Source: JBKBXU01 sp046313675
GTDB lineage: Bacteria > Bacteroidota > Bacteroidia > Cytophagales > Cytophagaceae
DNA: 5,922 bases
Reading direction: 5' to 3'
Assembly: GCA_046313675.1 (NCBI GenBank)
Contig: JBKBXU010000292.1
Span: 1 to 5,922, forward strand
Part shown: piece by piece, positions 1 to 5,922 of the stretch
Numbering within the stretch: position 1 is the first letter of the stretch
How the letters are laid out: each line of letters opens with the position of its first letter
The notes under the pieces: generated by a model
Told to the model about the DNA's origin: nothing
The model's database searches: none
The model's input: only the letters and a program-made list of their open reading frames with translations
Position numbers and translations under genes: made by a program

Positions 1-755
1 AGTTCCTGTAATCCTTCGTTTTTCCACTGTTCAATCCGTTCCAGCCAGTCATCCAGGCGTTGATAATCGCTCTCATGATTAGCGCCGACATAGCGAATAA
101 ATGCTGTCGGAGATGTAAGCCGCATATGAAGCATATCACGCCTTCCTGCGGTGTCAACAATAATGTTCGTTCTTTTATGTGCTTCAAGTAATTGATAAAA
201 ATGCTCAGAAGCTACTTTATCCTGAAACCATTCGCCGTTTCGTACTTCAACAGCCAGAGGAATTTCAGAGGGAAAGTCTCCGATAAATTTTTCCACCCTG
301 TCAAAATCTTTAGGCTTGAAATTATCGTGCATCTGGAGAAAAACCATTCCAAGCTTTTCTTCAAATGCCTTAACCGATTCACAATATTCCAACACAGGGC
401 CTTTGACATCAATTAATCGCTTAAAATGACTGATGCTGTTGGTTAGTTTAGGAAAAAACTTAAACCCTTCCGGGGTTTTGTTCTTCCAGGTTTCCACCTG
501 TTGCCTACTGGGGAAATTATAAAAGGTGGCGTTTAACTCAATGCTGTTAAACTGCGTCGAATAGTAAGAAAGCTCGTCTTTGGTTCCACGGGGATAAAAG
601 TTTTTCAGATCCTGCTTGTTCCATTTGGCACAACCAACATATACCTCAAATTCCCCATCCTTCTTGTGTAGAGAAAGTTGTTTCTTTGTATCCGGATGAT
701 CCTGCGGTAAGGTAAAATCTATTTCCTCTGGATTCTCAACTTGTCCAAACTTCAT
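1..755 (-). CDS. DUF72 / YecE-like TIM-barrel protein (partial, C-terminus off window)
   Basis: The minus strand reads open from ATG at 755-753 to the left edge, giving 251 codons without a stop and no end inside the window. The family motifs appear in order: VGCAKWN (about residues 40-46), FYP (53-55), a Y-x4-FNSIELNATFY-type segment (65-79), FKF-x-PK (98-103), an LQM strand (140-142), VEVRN (169-173) and DTAGRRD (201-207). These match DUF72 (PF01904), a TIM-barrel-like family that includes E. coli YecE. Its biochemical role is not established, so no function is given. About 35 residues precede the first family motif, which is a slightly long N-terminus. No other ATG lies nearby, and an in-frame stop occurs upstream at 785-783. 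The gene is transcribed away from the barrel gene at 922. Family membership is firm; function is unknown. Confidence 0.93.
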   Translation of the reverse strand, partial: MKFGQVENPEEIDFTLPQDHPDTKKQLSLHKKDGEFEVYVGCAKWNKQDLKNFYPRGTKDELSYYSTQFNSIELNATFYNFPSRQQVETWKNKTPEGFKFFPKLTNSISHFKRLIDVKGPVLEYCESVKAFEEKLGMVFLQMHDNFKPKDFDRVEKFIGDFPSEIPLAVEVRNGEWFQDKVASEHFYQLLEAHKRTNIIVDTAGRRDMLHMRLTSPTAFIRYVGANHESDYQRLDDWLERIEQWKNEGLQE

Positions 756-921
756 AAAAAAATTTAATTCAGTATTTATCTGCTAAAGTAGCCAATTTTT
801 CAGAAAGCTGTTAATTCAGGCAACGAATTGAACTTGCATCTGACAAAAAAATATAAAACAATTCTAATAAAGTATAGAAATATTATTGTATAATTGAAAA
901 AATAAAACGTAATCAGAGCAT

Positions 922-1674
922 ATGACAATAAGATTTTACTTAATCCTATTATTTGCGTTTCCACTAAGCATTCAGGCTCAAAATCATAAGTTAAATATAC
1001 GCCTGAGTCCAAATACAAACATAGCCAGAGTCGTAGACCCCGACCCAAGACCCTCTTCCGTGCATACAGTAGCAGACGGGCACACAACAAAAGAAAGTAA
1101 TGTTGGTGGTGTAAGTATAGGAGCAAACCTTGATTATCAAATAAGCGACTTTATTTACCTTTCATCAGGACTTTGGTTTACCTCGAAAAATTTACACATA
1201 CGAAATACCGACGGATCCTATTCCGGCGTCTCAAGATACAACACGCTATACATGCAAATTCCTCTTCTTGTTAAAGCAGTATCAAACGAAATTACGGACA
1301 ATATCCGCCTTGGAATCACCGCAGGCCCAACCATAGATTTCAAATTAAATGAGCAACTCGATGGCGGAGATGGTGCTCATTACTGGAATCTGGCCAACAA
1401 CAATTATCATCTGGATCCTACCAGAGGGCGAAACGGTAATATGAGGCCTATGCCGCTGTTTAATCCCATGGACTTGGGACTGTTCTTTTCCATAGGGCCG
1501 GAATTCCAACTTGGAGATAATTTTATACTTTATTCTGCTCTTAGCTATTGGGTAGGTGGATTTAACATGATCAACCCAAATTTGCTTTTCAATGACCCCA
1601 TGCGGACGCCGGTCAGCGAAAGTGTTTCCATACGCTCCAGAATTATTGGGCTGGACCTTGGTGTGAAATTTTAA
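922..1674 (+). CDS. Outer-membrane beta-barrel protein (PorT-like, OMP_b-brl_2 type)
   Basis: This encodes 250 residues beginning with a Sec signal peptide: a short basic start, a hydrophobic core at residues 5-14, and likely cleavage after SIQA (residue 19), leaving Gln20 as the mature N-terminus. The rest alternates hydrophobic and polar residues as in transmembrane beta strands. The YMQIPLLVK segment (110-118) is the hallmark strand of the Bacteroidota porin-like PF13568 family, and GITAGP (131-136) and SIGPEF (190-195) follow it. The chain ends in GLDLGVKF, whose terminal aromatic fits a BAM recognition signal. Residues 145-183 are rich in Gly, Asn, His and Pro and probably form a long surface loop. 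The ATG at 922 is the only start that keeps the signal peptide. The gene appears to be transcribed alone and ends at a terminator. The transported substrate or exact role cannot be told. Confidence 0.88.
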   Translation: MTIRFYLILLFAFPLSIQAQNHKLNIRLSPNTNIARVVDPDPRPSSVHTVADGHTTKESNVGGVSIGANLDYQISDFIYLSSGLWFTSKNLHIRNTDGSYSGVSRYNTLYMQIPLLVKAVSNEITDNIRLGITAGPTIDFKLNEQLDGGDGAHYWNLANNNYHLDPTRGRNGNMRPMPLFNPMDLGLFFSIGPEFQLGDNFILYSALSYWVGGFNMINPNLLFNDPMRTPVSESVSIRSRIIGLDLGVKF

Positions 1675-1696
1675 TTTTAAGTTTTGTTAGATTCAT

Positions 1697-1735
1697 AAAG
1701 ATCCTTTTCTTTTACAGAACGGGATCTTTTTTTTT
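1697..1735 (+). terminator. Rho-independent terminator of the beta-barrel gene
   Basis: AAAGATCC (1697-1704) pairs perfectly with GGATCTTT (1722-1729) across a 17-base loop. The run of T that starts within the right arm continues to 1735. It lies 22 bases after the stop codon of the barrel gene, so it ends that transcript and separates it from the DUF3820 gene. The right arm also begins with A-rich sequence on the opposite strand, but no convergent gene is present to use it. Confidence 0.85.
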
Positions 1736-1780
1736 ATCAAACTCATTTTTTTTTAAATTTAACATCATATATAATAAAAC

Positions 1781-2008
1781 ATGGAAAACTCGTCCCCCCT
1801 TCCCGATCCGGATATCCTCAGGCAAATAGTAAGTATGAAAATGCCCTTTGGCAAATACAAGGGGACAACGCTTTCATATCTGCCGGTTTCCTACCTTGAA
1901 TGGTTTGCCAGAGAAGGCTTTCCTGAAGGAAAACTTGGAATGCTGCTCTCAACGGTTCATGTCATAAAAACCAATGGATTGGAAGACCTGCTCAAAAAAA
2001 TAAAATAG
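1781..2008 (+). CDS. DUF3820 family small protein
   Basis: This is a 75-residue, probably cytoplasmic protein. It carries the nearly complete DUF3820 signature: MPFGKYKG (residues 21-28), LP-x2-YLEWF (34-42), GFPEGKLG (46-53) and KTNGLEDLL (63-71). The family (PF12843, also labelled a putative quorum-sensing-regulated virulence factor) occurs as short stand-alone proteins in Bacteroidota and as a domain attached to DnaQ-like exonucleases elsewhere. A role in nucleic-acid handling is therefore conceivable but unproven. The length is usual for stand-alone members. The ATG at 1781 lies in an A-rich context with no Shine-Dalgarno sequence. The gene sits between a terminator and a repeat-bearing intergenic region, so it looks monocistronic. 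Confidence 0.9.
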   Translation: MENSSPLPDPDILRQIVSMKMPFGKYKGTTLSYLPVSYLEWFAREGFPEGKLGMLLSTVHVIKTNGLEDLLKKIK

Positions 2009-2011
2009 TAA

Positions 2012-2069
2012 TAAGGCATAAGGAGTAAGGCAAAAGTAAAATTTTAAGTGTTAAGTTTTAAGTGTTAAA
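2012..2069. repeat. Degenerate TAAG heptad tandem repeat
   Basis: Two short blocks share a seven-base period with TAAG at a fixed phase. In the first block (2012-2032) the units are TAAGGCA, TAAGGAG and TAAGGCA. In the second (2042-2069) they are TTTTAAG, TGTTAAG, TTTTAAG and TGTTAAA, which also reads as a 14-base unit repeated twice with one mismatch. TAAG starts at 2012, 2019, 2026, 2045, 2052 and 2059. About ten bases of A-rich sequence separate the blocks and shift the phase. The repeat follows directly on the stop codon of the DUF3820 gene. It is not a CRISPR array and has no coding sense; its role is unknown. Confidence 0.7.
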
Positions 2070-2159
2070 TTAAAGCAAAATACCTATATATTAAATTAAC
2101 TCCGGTATTTGTTCGCCACTATAATCTAATCAGTGTACTTCAAAATTTAAACAATTTTA

Positions 2160-2191
2160 TTTGCAAAAGATTAATATTATAATTTACTTTG
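2160..2191 (+). promoter_or_regulatory. Bacteroidota-type promoter of the membrane protein / regulator operon
   Basis: TTTG at 2160-2163 is followed after 20 bases by TTACTTTG at 2184-2191. The second element matches the Bacteroidota -7 consensus TAnnTTTG at five of its six fixed positions, and the spacing fits the range known for this phylum. Transcription would start about 15 bases before the ATG at 2212. The -7 element overlaps the left arm of the inverted repeat at 2186-2207, so a protein bound there would block the promoter. This is a prediction from sequence only. Confidence 0.55.
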
Positions 2192-2207
2192 AAACACAAA
2201 GTACTTT
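2186..2207. promoter_or_regulatory. Inverted-repeat operator candidate, copy 1
   Basis: ACTTTG, five bases (AAACA), then CAAAGTACTTT. The arms ACTTTG and CAAAGT are perfect inverted repeats, and counting the T at 2185 the arms extend to TACTTTG / CAAAGTA. The right side continues into a second ACTTT, so AAAGTACTTT is itself a palindrome and the element holds three half-sites. A second copy, different at one base, lies at 3145-3166 before the next gene run. The element ends only 4 bases before the ATG at 2212 and overlaps the predicted -7 box. The likely binder is the winged-helix regulator encoded at 2826, which is inference from position. Confidence 0.6.
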
Positions 2208-2211
2208 AAAC

Positions 2212-2829
2212 ATGCAAGAGACACTGAACCACATAAATGATCTGAAGGAAATACGCTCCATGATGGAGAAGTCTTCACGATTTATATCATTAAGCGGTTT
2301 ATCCGGAATTTTTGCCGGAATTTTCGCACTTCTGGGAGCAGCAACAGCTTATTGGTACCTGGATCTTAATCTCACTAGCCCTTCCGATTATAAACTAAAC
2401 CCGGAAGAGTATTATCTATTCTTTTTTCTTGATGCTTTTATTGTACTAAGCCTTGCTATATGCTCAGGAATATTCTTTACGATAAGACAAAGTAAAAAGA
2501 AAAACCAAAAAATCTGGGATAAGACAAGCTACCGACTTGTAATCAATGTACTTATACCATTGGCTGTAGGTGGATTTTTTTGCCTCGGACTGCTTTACCA
2601 CCAATTGCCCGGATTGATAGCCCCTGCAACCTTATTATTCTATGGATTGGCCTTGCTTAACGGCAGCAAATACACGTTGGATGATGTTCGCTATCTGGGA
2701 TATACACAAATCGGCTTGGGTTTAGTGGCAACCTTTCTTCCGGGTCATGGACTGTTATTCTGGGCCATTGGATTCGGCATAATGCATATTGTTTACGGAA
2801 CTTTAATGTATTTTAAATACGAAAAGTGA
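2212..2829 (+). CDS. Six-helix integral membrane protein paired with a winged-helix regulator
   Basis: This encodes 205 residues with no domain I can name. A polar, amphipathic N-terminus (residues 1-23, including an IRSMMEKSSRF stretch) is followed by about six membrane helices near 24-50, 68-91, 109-129, 133-151, 162-177 and 180-201. A basic loop, RQSKKKNQK, lies at 92-100. Similar proteins, with the MMEKSSRFISLSGLSG-like entry into helix 1, are familiar next to small winged-helix regulators in Bacteroidota; this is recollection, not a search. I chose the ATG at 2212. An in-frame TTG at 2161 would add 17 residues, but that stretch is the promoter and operator region. The stop overlaps the next start by 4 bases (GTGA), so the two proteins are probably translationally coupled and may work together, for example as a membrane sensor and its regulator. 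Confidence 0.8.
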   Translation: MQETLNHINDLKEIRSMMEKSSRFISLSGLSGIFAGIFALLGAATAYWYLDLNLTSPSDYKLNPEEYYLFFFLDAFIVLSLAICSGIFFTIRQSKKKNQKIWDKTSYRLVINVLIPLAVGGFFCLGLLYHQLPGLIAPATLLFYGLALLNGSKYTLDDVRYLGYTQIGLGLVATFLPGHGLLFWAIGFGIMHIVYGTLMYFKYEK

Positions 2830-3128
2830 AAAACCTCATCAACAATTTAAATAAAGCCTTTGAAAACCGTATACGGCTGGGAATTATGTCTGTACTCATG
2901 GTCAACGATTGGGTAGATTTTATCGACCTCAAAGAAATGCTTGACGTTACCGACGGAAACCTTGCCAGCCACATAAATGCACTTGAAAAAACAAATTACA
3001 TTATGGTAAGGAAATCATTTATAGGAAAAAAGCCAAACACCTCATTTTCCGCTACAGAAGAAGGTAAAAACGCATTTAAAGAACACCTGAATGCCCTTGA
3101 ATCATTGATCCGGGGGGAAGGTAGATAA
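2826..3128 (+). CDS. Winged-helix DNA-binding transcriptional regulator (HTH_34 type)
   Basis: This is a 100-residue, single-domain protein. Helix 1 holds FENRIRLGIMSVLM (residues 12-25). The helix-turn-helix spans about 32-56, with DGNLASHINALEK (43-55) as the recognition helix. The wing runs from about 59 to 76 and contains KSFIGKKPNTSFSATEEGK (63-81). A C-terminal helix (82-95) probably serves dimerisation. This is the compact MarR/ArsR-like winged helix of PF13601, common in Bacteroidota. No metal-binding cysteines or separate ligand domain are present, so any signal must come through the fold itself or a partner protein. The start is GTG at 2826, overlapping the stop of the membrane protein gene by 4 bases; no in-frame ATG lies nearby. 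It probably binds the inverted repeats at 2186 and 3145, regulating itself and the DUF4173-like operon. Confidence 0.9.
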   Translation: MKNLINNLNKAFENRIRLGIMSVLMVNDWVDFIDLKEMLDVTDGNLASHINALEKTNYIMVRKSFIGKKPNTSFSATEEGKNAFKEHLNALESLIRGEGR

Positions 3129-3144
3129 TTTTTTTTACCCATAC

Positions 3145-3166
3145 ACTTTGAAATACAAAGTACTTT
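3145..3166. promoter_or_regulatory. Inverted-repeat operator candidate, copy 2
   Basis: ACTTTG, five bases (AAATA), then CAAAGTACTTT: 21 of 22 positions are identical to the copy at 2186-2207, with the only change inside the spacer. The half-sites are fully conserved, as expected if a protein reads them. It sits in the 54-base gap between the regulator gene and the DUF4173-like gene, 16 bases before the ATG at 3183. No convincing TTG / TAnnTTTG promoter overlaps this copy (the nearest string is ACACTTTG at 3143-3150). It could control an internal promoter or modulate read-through from upstream. Confidence 0.6.
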
Positions 3167-3182
3167 TAAAAAACAAAAATAT

Positions 3183-4619
3183 ATGAAAAAGAATGATCTA
3201 TTATTACTAAGCTCTGTATTAAGCTACAGCTACCTTTTCTACAAGGAAGCTGCGGGAGTAAATTTTTTAATTTTCTCTGTAATCCTGATTACCTGCACAG
3301 CCATAAAAAACAAGCATGTTATCACCAACAGAGCCTGGCTGGCAGCATCCACAGGAGGAATCCTGTCGGCAATTTGCATAATACTCTATGGAAGTGCCCT
3401 GGCGGTAATGGCCAACATAATCTCATTAAGCCTGGCAGGAAGTTTTGCCATACACCGCCGCTCCTCCCTCCTGTTTTCACTGGCATATTCCTTCTTCAGC
3501 TATGTTTCGTCTGTAGTGTACATAATTATTGGGCTGAGCAAACAAAAGAAAGAAACTAAGCATAATGAACCGAATAAATTTGAGAGCAGGCTAGTTATAT
3601 ATTTTATACCACTCTTTATATGCATAGTATTTTTTACAGTTTACAGAGAGGCTAATCCATTATTTAAAGACCTTACACAGAAACTAGATTTTAGCTTTAT
3701 AACCTGGAATTTAATACAATTCATCATCTTCGGATTTATCCTGCTCTATGGGTTTTACAATCAAAAATACATTTCTTCTCTCAGGAAGTTTGACCTTAAG
3801 AATGGGGACAACCTTTATGAAAAGAATTACAACTCCACTTCTCCTTCTATACAAAATGAAGTAAAATCCGGAATAATACTTTTTGCCATGCTCAATATCA
3901 TGCTACTGGTTGTCAATATTCTTGATCTTAACTACCTGTTGTTTTCACGAACATTACCCCAAGGCGTAAGCTATTCCGGTTTTTTACACCAAAGCATCAA
4001 CATGCTTATCTTATCCATTCTATTGGCCATAGGCATAATCCTCTATTACTTCAGAGGCTCTTTAAATTTTATCCATGAAAATAAAACACTTAAAATAATC
4101 GCACTTATATGGATGGTCCAGAATGTGATTCTGATCATAACTGGTTTGTCTAAAAACAGCTTTTATATCGGGGAATACGCACTTACCTACAAAAGGATCG
4201 GTGTTTTTGTCTACCTTACCCTTTGCCTTTTCGGTTTAATTACCACATGCATAAAAATAGTTGCCGCTAAAAGCAATTGGTTTCTGTTTAGGAAGAATGC
4301 ATGGGCATGCTACTGCATCCTTATTCTATGCTCCTTTATAAACTGGGACAGGGAAATTGCCAAATATAATCTTCACTACGCAAAAAAGCCGGATATCGGG
4401 TACATTCTTTCGCTATCTGCCTCTGCGCTCCCGGAATTGATTTCCTATACCCAAGCAGGAAAAACAAACATGACGGAGTATCAGCAGAGACATCTCAACC
4501 AAAAGGAATTTTACTTTCTCGATAGACACCTCGGTTATGGATGGCCGTCATGGAACATAGAAAGAGAACGAATATATGCTGCCATTGATGAAAAAAGGCA
4601 AGCCGAAAATCTAAAATAA
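3183..4619 (+). CDS. DUF4173/DUF4153-like polytopic membrane protein
   Basis: This encodes 478 residues with about 11-12 membrane helices, roughly at 5-20, 26-41, 52-70, 72-90, 97-118, 136-154, 172-191, 228-248, 270-290, 303-321, 337-359 and 371-386. A polar loop at 193-228 and a soluble C-terminal tail from about 388 flank the helices. The central part resembles the DUF4173/DUF4153 family: GVSYSGFLHQSINMLILS (261-278), YYFRG (288-292), WMVQN (310-314), ALTYKRIGV (333-341) and a conserved-looking INWDREIAKYN in the tail (386-396). Function is unknown in the family. The ATG at 3183 has an A-rich leader and no Shine-Dalgarno sequence. The next gene starts 8 bases after the stop, so it leads a polycistronic unit. 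The operator copy upstream suggests control by the regulator at 2826. Confidence 0.83.
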   Translation: MKKNDLLLLSSVLSYSYLFYKEAAGVNFLIFSVILITCTAIKNKHVITNRAWLAASTGGILSAICIILYGSALAVMANIISLSLAGSFAIHRRSSLLFSLAYSFFSYVSSVVYIIIGLSKQKKETKHNEPNKFESRLVIYFIPLFICIVFFTVYREANPLFKDLTQKLDFSFITWNLIQFIIFGFILLYGFYNQKYISSLRKFDLKNGDNLYEKNYNSTSPSIQNEVKSGIILFAMLNIMLLVVNILDLNYLLFSRTLPQGVSYSGFLHQSINMLILSILLAIGIILYYFRGSLNFIHENKTLKIIALIWMVQNVILIITGLSKNSFYIGEYALTYKRIGVFVYLTLCLFGLITTCIKIVAAKSNWFLFRKNAWACYCILILCSFINWDREIAKYNLHYAKKPDIGYILSLSASALPELISYTQAGKTNMTEYQQRHLNQKEFYFLDRHLGYGWPSWNIERERIYAAIDEKRQAENLK

Positions 4620-4627
4620 TATCCATT

Positions 4628-5158
4628 ATGAAAACCAGGGAACAATTGCTCAAAAGAACCAGAGTGCTCATTGGATTATTTATGGCTGGTTTAGTTATCA
4701 GTGGCATAACAGCCTTTCCCCTTGAATGGGAAATGAATCTCCTTCTTAAATGGACTGCTGAGTATTTGCATCCTGAAAACCCTCTGGCAAACTGGATTGC
4801 CAGAGTACATGAAGGAATACGTGAGACAAATCGCTCTTATCCTTTTATTGCCTATGGTACAGATTGGCTTGCTTTCGCCCATATTGTAATTGCCACGGCC
4901 TTTATAGGAGCTATTAAGGATCCGGTAAAGAACGAATGGCTGGTACTGTTTGGCATTATATCCTGCCTTATGGTTTTTCCTCTGGCTTTAATAGCAGGCT
5001 CAATTCGCCAAATACCCTTGTTCTGGCAATTATTGGACTGCGCTTTTGGAGCCTTAGGCCTGATTCCTTTAATACTGGCCAGAGGATACATTAAACAACT
5101 TGAAAAACTAAATAAAACCCAAAACTATAATGAAAGTACAAGAATTAAATCAGAATAA
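4628..5158 (+). CDS. Four-helix membrane protein of unknown function
   Basis: This encodes 176 residues and I do not recognise a named domain. About four membrane helices lie near residues 11-31, 78-96, 103-124 and 130-150. Between helices 1 and 2 is a loop of nearly 50 residues with several charged and aromatic residues and the segments FPLEWE (30-35) and YPFIAYGTDWLAFAH (71-85), which look like conserved family motifs. Further polar residues inside or near helices include IR (126-127) and LDC (136-138). The C-terminal tail (from about 151) is basic and polar, hence probably cytoplasmic. The gene begins 8 bases after the DUF4173-like gene and overlaps the DUF1361 gene by 29 bases, so it belongs to the same operon. 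It reads as a real gene because its hydrophobic pattern and spacing fit its neighbours, but its role is unknown. Confidence 0.8.
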   Translation: MKTREQLLKRTRVLIGLFMAGLVISGITAFPLEWEMNLLLKWTAEYLHPENPLANWIARVHEGIRETNRSYPFIAYGTDWLAFAHIVIATAFIGAIKDPVKNEWLVLFGIISCLMVFPLALIAGSIRQIPLFWQLLDCAFGALGLIPLILARGYIKQLEKLNKTQNYNESTRIKSE

Positions 5159-5807
5159 TAAATTGCGGGTAATAGCCCTGCTCTTAGGCATGTCTGCCAT
5201 GTGTTGCGTGCTGCTTGCAATAAGAGTATACCTGACGCATCAGTTCATGTATATATTTCTAATATGGAATTTATTCCTGGCCCTCATCCCTCTGGGACTG
5301 GCTTATAAACTTTATAAGGTAAGCAAAAGATATCCGGGGAGGTATTTCCTCATGCTTAGCCTGGGAATTATGTGGCTGCTCTTTTTTCCCAATGCACCCT
5401 ATCTAATTACTGACTTTATTCACTTAAAAGAAACTCAGCTTATACCACTTTGGTATGACGCTTTTCTGCTATTCTCGTTTGCTGTAACAGGACTTCTTTG
5501 TGGATTAATCTCCTTGCATTTCGTCCATGAAGCATGTCAAAAAATAGTAAACAGCCGAGTTTCCTGGATCATTGTCACTTTTGTCTTGTTCCTTTCAGGA
5601 TATGGTATATACCTGGGCCGGGTTTTGCGTTGGAATAGTTGGGATATCTTTTTCAACACAAAAAACCTGCTAATGGATGCCATTTATCACACAGCAGATA
5701 AAACGGCCATAGGAATAACATTGGGTTTCTCACTACTTATGTTCTTCATATATGCCCTACTAATAAGTTTTATGGAAACTGATAAACAGAAATCGTATGA
5801 TAATTAA
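5130..5807 (+). CDS. DUF1361 family membrane protein
   Basis: This encodes 225 residues. The DUF1361 (PF07099) signature is clear: WNLFLALIPLGLA (46-58), WLLFFPNAPYLITDFIHL (82-99), LWYDAFLLFSFAVTGLLCG (107-125), SLHFVH (128-133) and GRVLRWNSWD (163-172). About six helices lie near 13-31, 41-62, 72-88, 111-131, 145-162 and 194-214. The clustered conserved polar residues (Asn88, Asp95, His98, Asp110, Arg164, Arg167, Trp168, Asp172) suggest a functional site near the membrane surface, but the family's activity is unknown. The ATG at 5130 lies inside the previous gene (29-base overlap). A TTG at 5163 would avoid the overlap but is less likely as a start. Its end overlaps the start of the kinase gene by 11 bases. 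Confidence 0.88.
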   Translation: MKVQELNQNNKLRVIALLLGMSAMCCVLLAIRVYLTHQFMYIFLIWNLFLALIPLGLAYKLYKVSKRYPGRYFLMLSLGIMWLLFFPNAPYLITDFIHLKETQLIPLWYDAFLLFSFAVTGLLCGLISLHFVHEACQKIVNSRVSWIIVTFVLFLSGYGIYLGRVLRWNSWDIFFNTKNLLMDAIYHTADKTAIGITLGFSLLMFFIYALLISFMETDKQKSYDN

Positions 5808-5922
5808 ATGCATTAAAAGTTTTCGTTATGCCTTTCATGGCCTCCGAACTTTATTAAAAACAGAAAACAATGCACGGATACATTTGATGGCAAGCATAGT
5901 GGCGGTTTCCCTTGGTTTATTT
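5797..5922 (+). CDS. dgkA: Diacylglycerol / undecaprenol kinase family protein, N-terminal part
   Basis: Forty-two codons are visible from the ATG at 5797 to the right edge. The sequence KSFRYAFHGLRTLLKTENN (residues 7-25), followed by ARIHLMAS (26-33), is the standard opening of the small prokaryotic DAGK family (PF01219). Residues 8-20 form the surface helix, and Glu23 in the ExNxRIH motif corresponds to a conserved nucleotide/metal-binding glutamate. The first membrane helix begins at about residue 30. Members phosphorylate diacylglycerol or undecaprenol with ATP at the inner membrane; which substrate applies here cannot be told. The second catalytic glutamate and the later helices lie beyond the window. 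The start overlaps the DUF1361 stop by 11 bases, so it appears to be co-transcribed. Confidence 0.88.
   Translation, partial: MIIKCIKSFRYAFHGLRTLLKTENNARIHLMASIVAVSLGLF

Noticed and set aside
192..416. Open frames opposite or out of frame with the DUF72 gene (192-416 plus, 212-412 minus).
   Set aside because: The DUF72 frame runs through this stretch with clear family motifs; these frames show no domain and are shadows.
889..896. TATAATTG as a -7 element for the barrel gene at 922.
   Set aside because: It is close to TAnnTTTG, but no TTG lies at a proper distance upstream and the surrounding DNA is so AT-rich that such a match is expected by chance.
800..1126. A 108-codon minus-strand frame across the intergenic region and the start of the barrel gene.
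   Set aside because: It covers the signal peptide region of a convincing gene on the other strand and has low-complexity Leu/Tyr/Phe-rich sequence typical of antisense frames.
2078..2110. AAATACC / GGTATTT inverted repeat with a 19-base loop after the DUF3820 gene.
   Set aside because: The stem is short and AT-rich, the loop is long and no T-run follows, so it is not a credible terminator.
2161..2211. An upstream TTG start for the membrane protein at 2212, adding 17 residues.
   Set aside because: The added stretch is AT-rich and coincides with the predicted promoter and inverted repeat. The ATG at 2212 gives a normal amphipathic N-terminus.
3129..3136. Run of eight T after the regulator gene as a terminator.
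   Set aside because: No stable hairpin precedes it; the best pairing nearby is only about four bases.
4495..5091. Minus-strand frames at 4495-4707, 4691-4882 and 4852-5091.
   Set aside because: All are antisense to well-supported membrane protein genes and show no family features.

Overview
The window is ordinary chromosomal DNA from a member of the Bacteroidota. Four things point there. The sequence is AT-rich. Start codons lack a clear Shine-Dalgarno sequence. One good promoter candidate fits the Bacteroidota TTTG / TAnnTTTG pattern. The protein families are typical of the phylum: a PorT-like outer-membrane barrel, a short DUF3820 protein, an HTH_34-type winged-helix regulator and a DUF4173-like membrane protein. 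Flavobacteriia, Cytophagia and Sphingobacteriia cannot be told apart from this sequence. There are no rRNA or tRNA genes, transposases, CRISPR arrays or phage genes.

Layout. Positions 1-755 (minus strand) hold most of a DUF72/YecE-like gene that runs off the left edge. A divergent gap of 166 bases leads to a plus-strand gene for a small secreted outer-membrane beta-barrel (922-1674), closed by a clear rho-independent terminator (1697-1735). A lone 75-residue DUF3820 protein follows (1781-2008). The next intergenic region carries a degenerate seven-base tandem repeat built on TAAG.

From 2212 to the right edge all genes are on the plus strand and close together. A six-helix membrane protein (2212-2829) overlaps by 4 bases a 100-residue winged-helix regulator (2826-3128). 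After a 54-base gap comes a second run of tightly packed or overlapping genes: a 478-residue DUF4173-like membrane protein, an unnamed four-helix membrane protein, a DUF1361 membrane protein, and the start of a prokaryotic diacylglycerol/undecaprenol kinase (dgkA family) cut by the right edge.

The most interesting signal is a 22-base inverted-repeat element present twice with a single difference, once just before each of these two gene runs (2186-2207 and 3145-3166). The first copy overlaps the predicted -7 promoter element. The simplest reading is that it is the operator of the winged-helix regulator, which would control both its own operon and the membrane-protein operon downstream. That reading is inference. 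The functions of the membrane proteins are unknown, although the dgkA-family gene at the end hints at cell-envelope lipid metabolism.
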